NCBI RefSeq assembly: GCF_021556615.1
Contig: NZ_JAKGGD010000008.1
Span: 1-64,000 of the forward strand
Source of the DNA: Paracoccus salsus
GTDB lineage: Bacteria; Pseudomonadota; Alphaproteobacteria; Rhodobacterales; Rhodobacteraceae
Direction of reading: 5' to 3'
DNA length: 64,000 bases
In this document: positions 62,839 to 64,000 of the stretch, piece by piece
Numbering within the stretch: position 1 is the stretch's first letter
Layout of the letters: the number at the start of each line of letters is the position of its first letter
Notes under the pieces: generated by a model
Told to the model about the DNA's origin: nothing
Databases searched by the model: none
What the model saw: only the letters and a program-made list of their open reading frames with translations
Position numbers and translations under genes: made by a program

Positions 62839-64000
62839 TTGAAGAAGACCTTGCTGCTGAGCGTCTTTCTGGCGCTTTCCGCGACCCTGTTCCTGCTGAT
62901 CCGGGAACACGAGGTCACGCCGGACAGTCTGCGCAACGCTCTGGCCGGCCTTGCGGATTTTCAGGCGGCGCGGCCGCTGCTGGTCGCCGGGCTGTTCCTG
63001 CTGATCTATGTCGCGATCGTCGCGCTGTCGCTGCCGATCGCGGTCTGGCTGACGCTGGCGGCCGGGGCGCTTTTCGGTTTCTGGCAGGGACTGGTCATCG
63101 TGTCCTTCGCCTCGGCGATCGGCGCCACGCTGGCCTTCCTGGCGGCGCGCTATCTGTTGCGGGACTGGGTGCGGGCGCGAATGGGCGCGCGCGCAAGGAC
63201 CATCGAGGCCGGGCTGGCGCGCGACGGGGCCTTCTATCTGTTCTCGCTGCGGCTGATCCCGGTGGTGCCGTTCTTTGCCGTCAACCTGCTGATGGGGCTG
63301 ACGCCCATGCCGGCCTGGACCTTCTACTGGGTCAGCCAGATCGGCATGCTGGCCGGCACGGCCGTCTATGTGAACGCGGGAACCCAGCTCGCGCGGCTCG
63401 ACAGACTCTCGGACATCGTCTCGCCCGCCATCCTGGCCTCGTTTGCGGCGCTGGCCGCCTTTCCGTGGATCGCCCGGGCGGCGCTGCGGTTCGTGCGCCG
63501 CCGCAAGGTCCTGTCCGGATGGACCCGCCCGCGGCGGTTCGACCGCAACCTGATCGTGATCGGCGCGGGCTCTGCCGGGCTGGTGTCGGCCTATATCGCG
63601 GCGGCGACCAGGGCGCGCGTCACGCTGGTCGAGGCGGGAGAGATGGGCGGCGACTGCCTCAATCACGGCTGCGTGCCCTCGAAGGCACTGATCCGCACGG
63701 CGACGCTGGCTCATCAGATGCGTCACGCCGCGGATTTCGGCCTGATCGACGCGACGCCCGCGATCCCCTTTGACCGGGTGATGGCGCGCGTGCATCGCAT
63801 CATCGCCGAGATCGCCCCCCATGACAGCGTCGAACGCTACCGCTCGCTGGGTGTCGAGGTCCTGAAGGGCCATGCAAGGCTGGTCGATCCCTGGACGGTC
63901 GAGATCACCGCCGCCCAAGGGGTCACGCAACGGCTGACGACGCGCGCCATCATCATCGCCACAGGCGCGCAGCCCCTGATGCCGCCGCTGCCGGGGCTGG
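62839..64000 (+). CDS. TVP38/TMEM64 membrane domain fused to a pyridine-nucleotide disulfide reductase (partial)
   Basis: 387 codons visible; cut by the window end. Residues 1-225 form a TVP38/TMEM64 (DedA-like) membrane domain: LLLSVFLALSATLFLLI, PIAVWLTLAAGALFGFWQG, LRLIPVVPFFAVNLLMGLTP. Residues 232 onward form a mercuric-reductase/lipoamide-dehydrogenase flavoprotein: NLIVIGAGSAGLVSAYIAAA (FAD), GGDCLNHGCVPSKALI (redox-active Cys pair), IIIATGAQPLMPPL. It starts with TTG at 62839 behind AAAGGA, giving a basic MKK-like N-terminus; an in-frame ATG at 62812 lacks a ribosome-binding site. It may couple thiol or metal reduction to the membrane. Confidence 0.85.
   Translation, partial: MKKTLLLSVFLALSATLFLLIREHEVTPDSLRNALAGLADFQAARPLLVAGLFLLIYVAIVALSLPIAVWLTLAAGALFGFWQGLVIVSFASAIGATLAFLAARYLLRDWVRARMGARARTIEAGLARDGAFYLFSLRLIPVVPFFAVNLLMGLTPMPAWTFYWVSQIGMLAGTAVYVNAGTQLARLDRLSDIVSPAILASFAALAAFPWIARAALRFVRRRKVLSGWTRPRRFDRNLIVIGAGSAGLVSAYIAAATRARVTLVEAGEMGGDCLNHGCVPSKALIRTATLAHQMRHAADFGLIDATPAIPFDRVMARVHRIIAEIAPHDSVERYRSLGVEVLKGHARLVDPWTVEITAAQGVTQRLTTRAIIIATGAQPLMPPLPGL

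Overview
The window is high-GC alphaproteobacterial chromosome. Gene content and style point to the Paracoccus/Rhodobacter group, most likely Paracoccus or a close relative. The markers are a B12-dependent class II ribonucleotide reductase, an imuA-imuB-dnaE2 cassette, glcDEF with malate synthase G, a dnaX-ybaB-recR block, a ZapA/coiled-coil pair, and a large share of ATGA or TGATG start-stop overlaps. No phage, CRISPR array or intact insertion sequence is visible.

Left part (1-17.5 kb) looks accessory. It opens with truncated HxlR and Mrr remnants. A QseBC/OmpR-type two-component system (784-2798) is divergent from a PepSY protein and a ferric-reductase-like flavocytochrome (2944-4612). Behind a terminator, a second operon (4792-8846) encodes a secreted Asp-rich protein, a DUF2271 protein with a TGAS flavinylation-type motif, a PepSY/flavodoxin/reductase fusion and an ApbE flavin transferase. 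Both operons are preceded by the same arrangement of paired 11-bp-phased direct repeats (2842-2893 and 4697-4747). These look like binding sites of the adjacent response regulator and tie everything into one regulated, envelope-located flavin electron-transfer system. The operon runs into a scar of three truncated genes (P-type ATPase, threonine-dehydratase-like, DODA-type dioxygenase; 8843-9660). Next come an ankyrin protein, a GlcG/HbpS-like protein, a FixJ-like regulator whose partner kinase is frameshifted, an alpha/beta hydrolase, a small ribbon-helix-helix protein, and an ArsR/permease/GNAT group.

Middle part (17.5-53 kb) is largely housekeeping. It holds tRNA-Arg(TCT), malate synthase G, the mutagenic translesion cassette, a small YjzC-like protein, NrdJ, MgtE with 5-formyl-THF cyclo-ligase, a HisN-type phosphatase, an XRE regulator, a quinone oxidoreductase, a Bax-inhibitor-like protein, YchF, TrpA, a DjlA-like protein, DnaX-YbaB-RecR, Hsp20, glycolate oxidase GlcDEF, YdcH, a DUF599 protein, an MFS transporter, hydrolases, ZapA with a coiled-coil partner, and HisB-HisH. 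GlcDEF makes glyoxylate from glycolate and GlcB condenses it with acetyl-CoA, so both halves of glycolate use are present.

Right part (53-64 kb): downstream of hisH, where hisA/hisF might be expected, there is instead a run of an SGNH hydrolase, a GT61-type glycosyltransferase, a CysE-like acetyltransferase, an AMP-forming ligase, an acyl carrier protein and a fold-III PLP decarboxylase. The last three resemble the trio known from exosortase-A gene neighbourhoods, but no exosortase is visible. Adenine deaminase, a DoxX protein, a HAD hydrolase and a TVP38/flavoprotein-reductase fusion cut by the window end follow.
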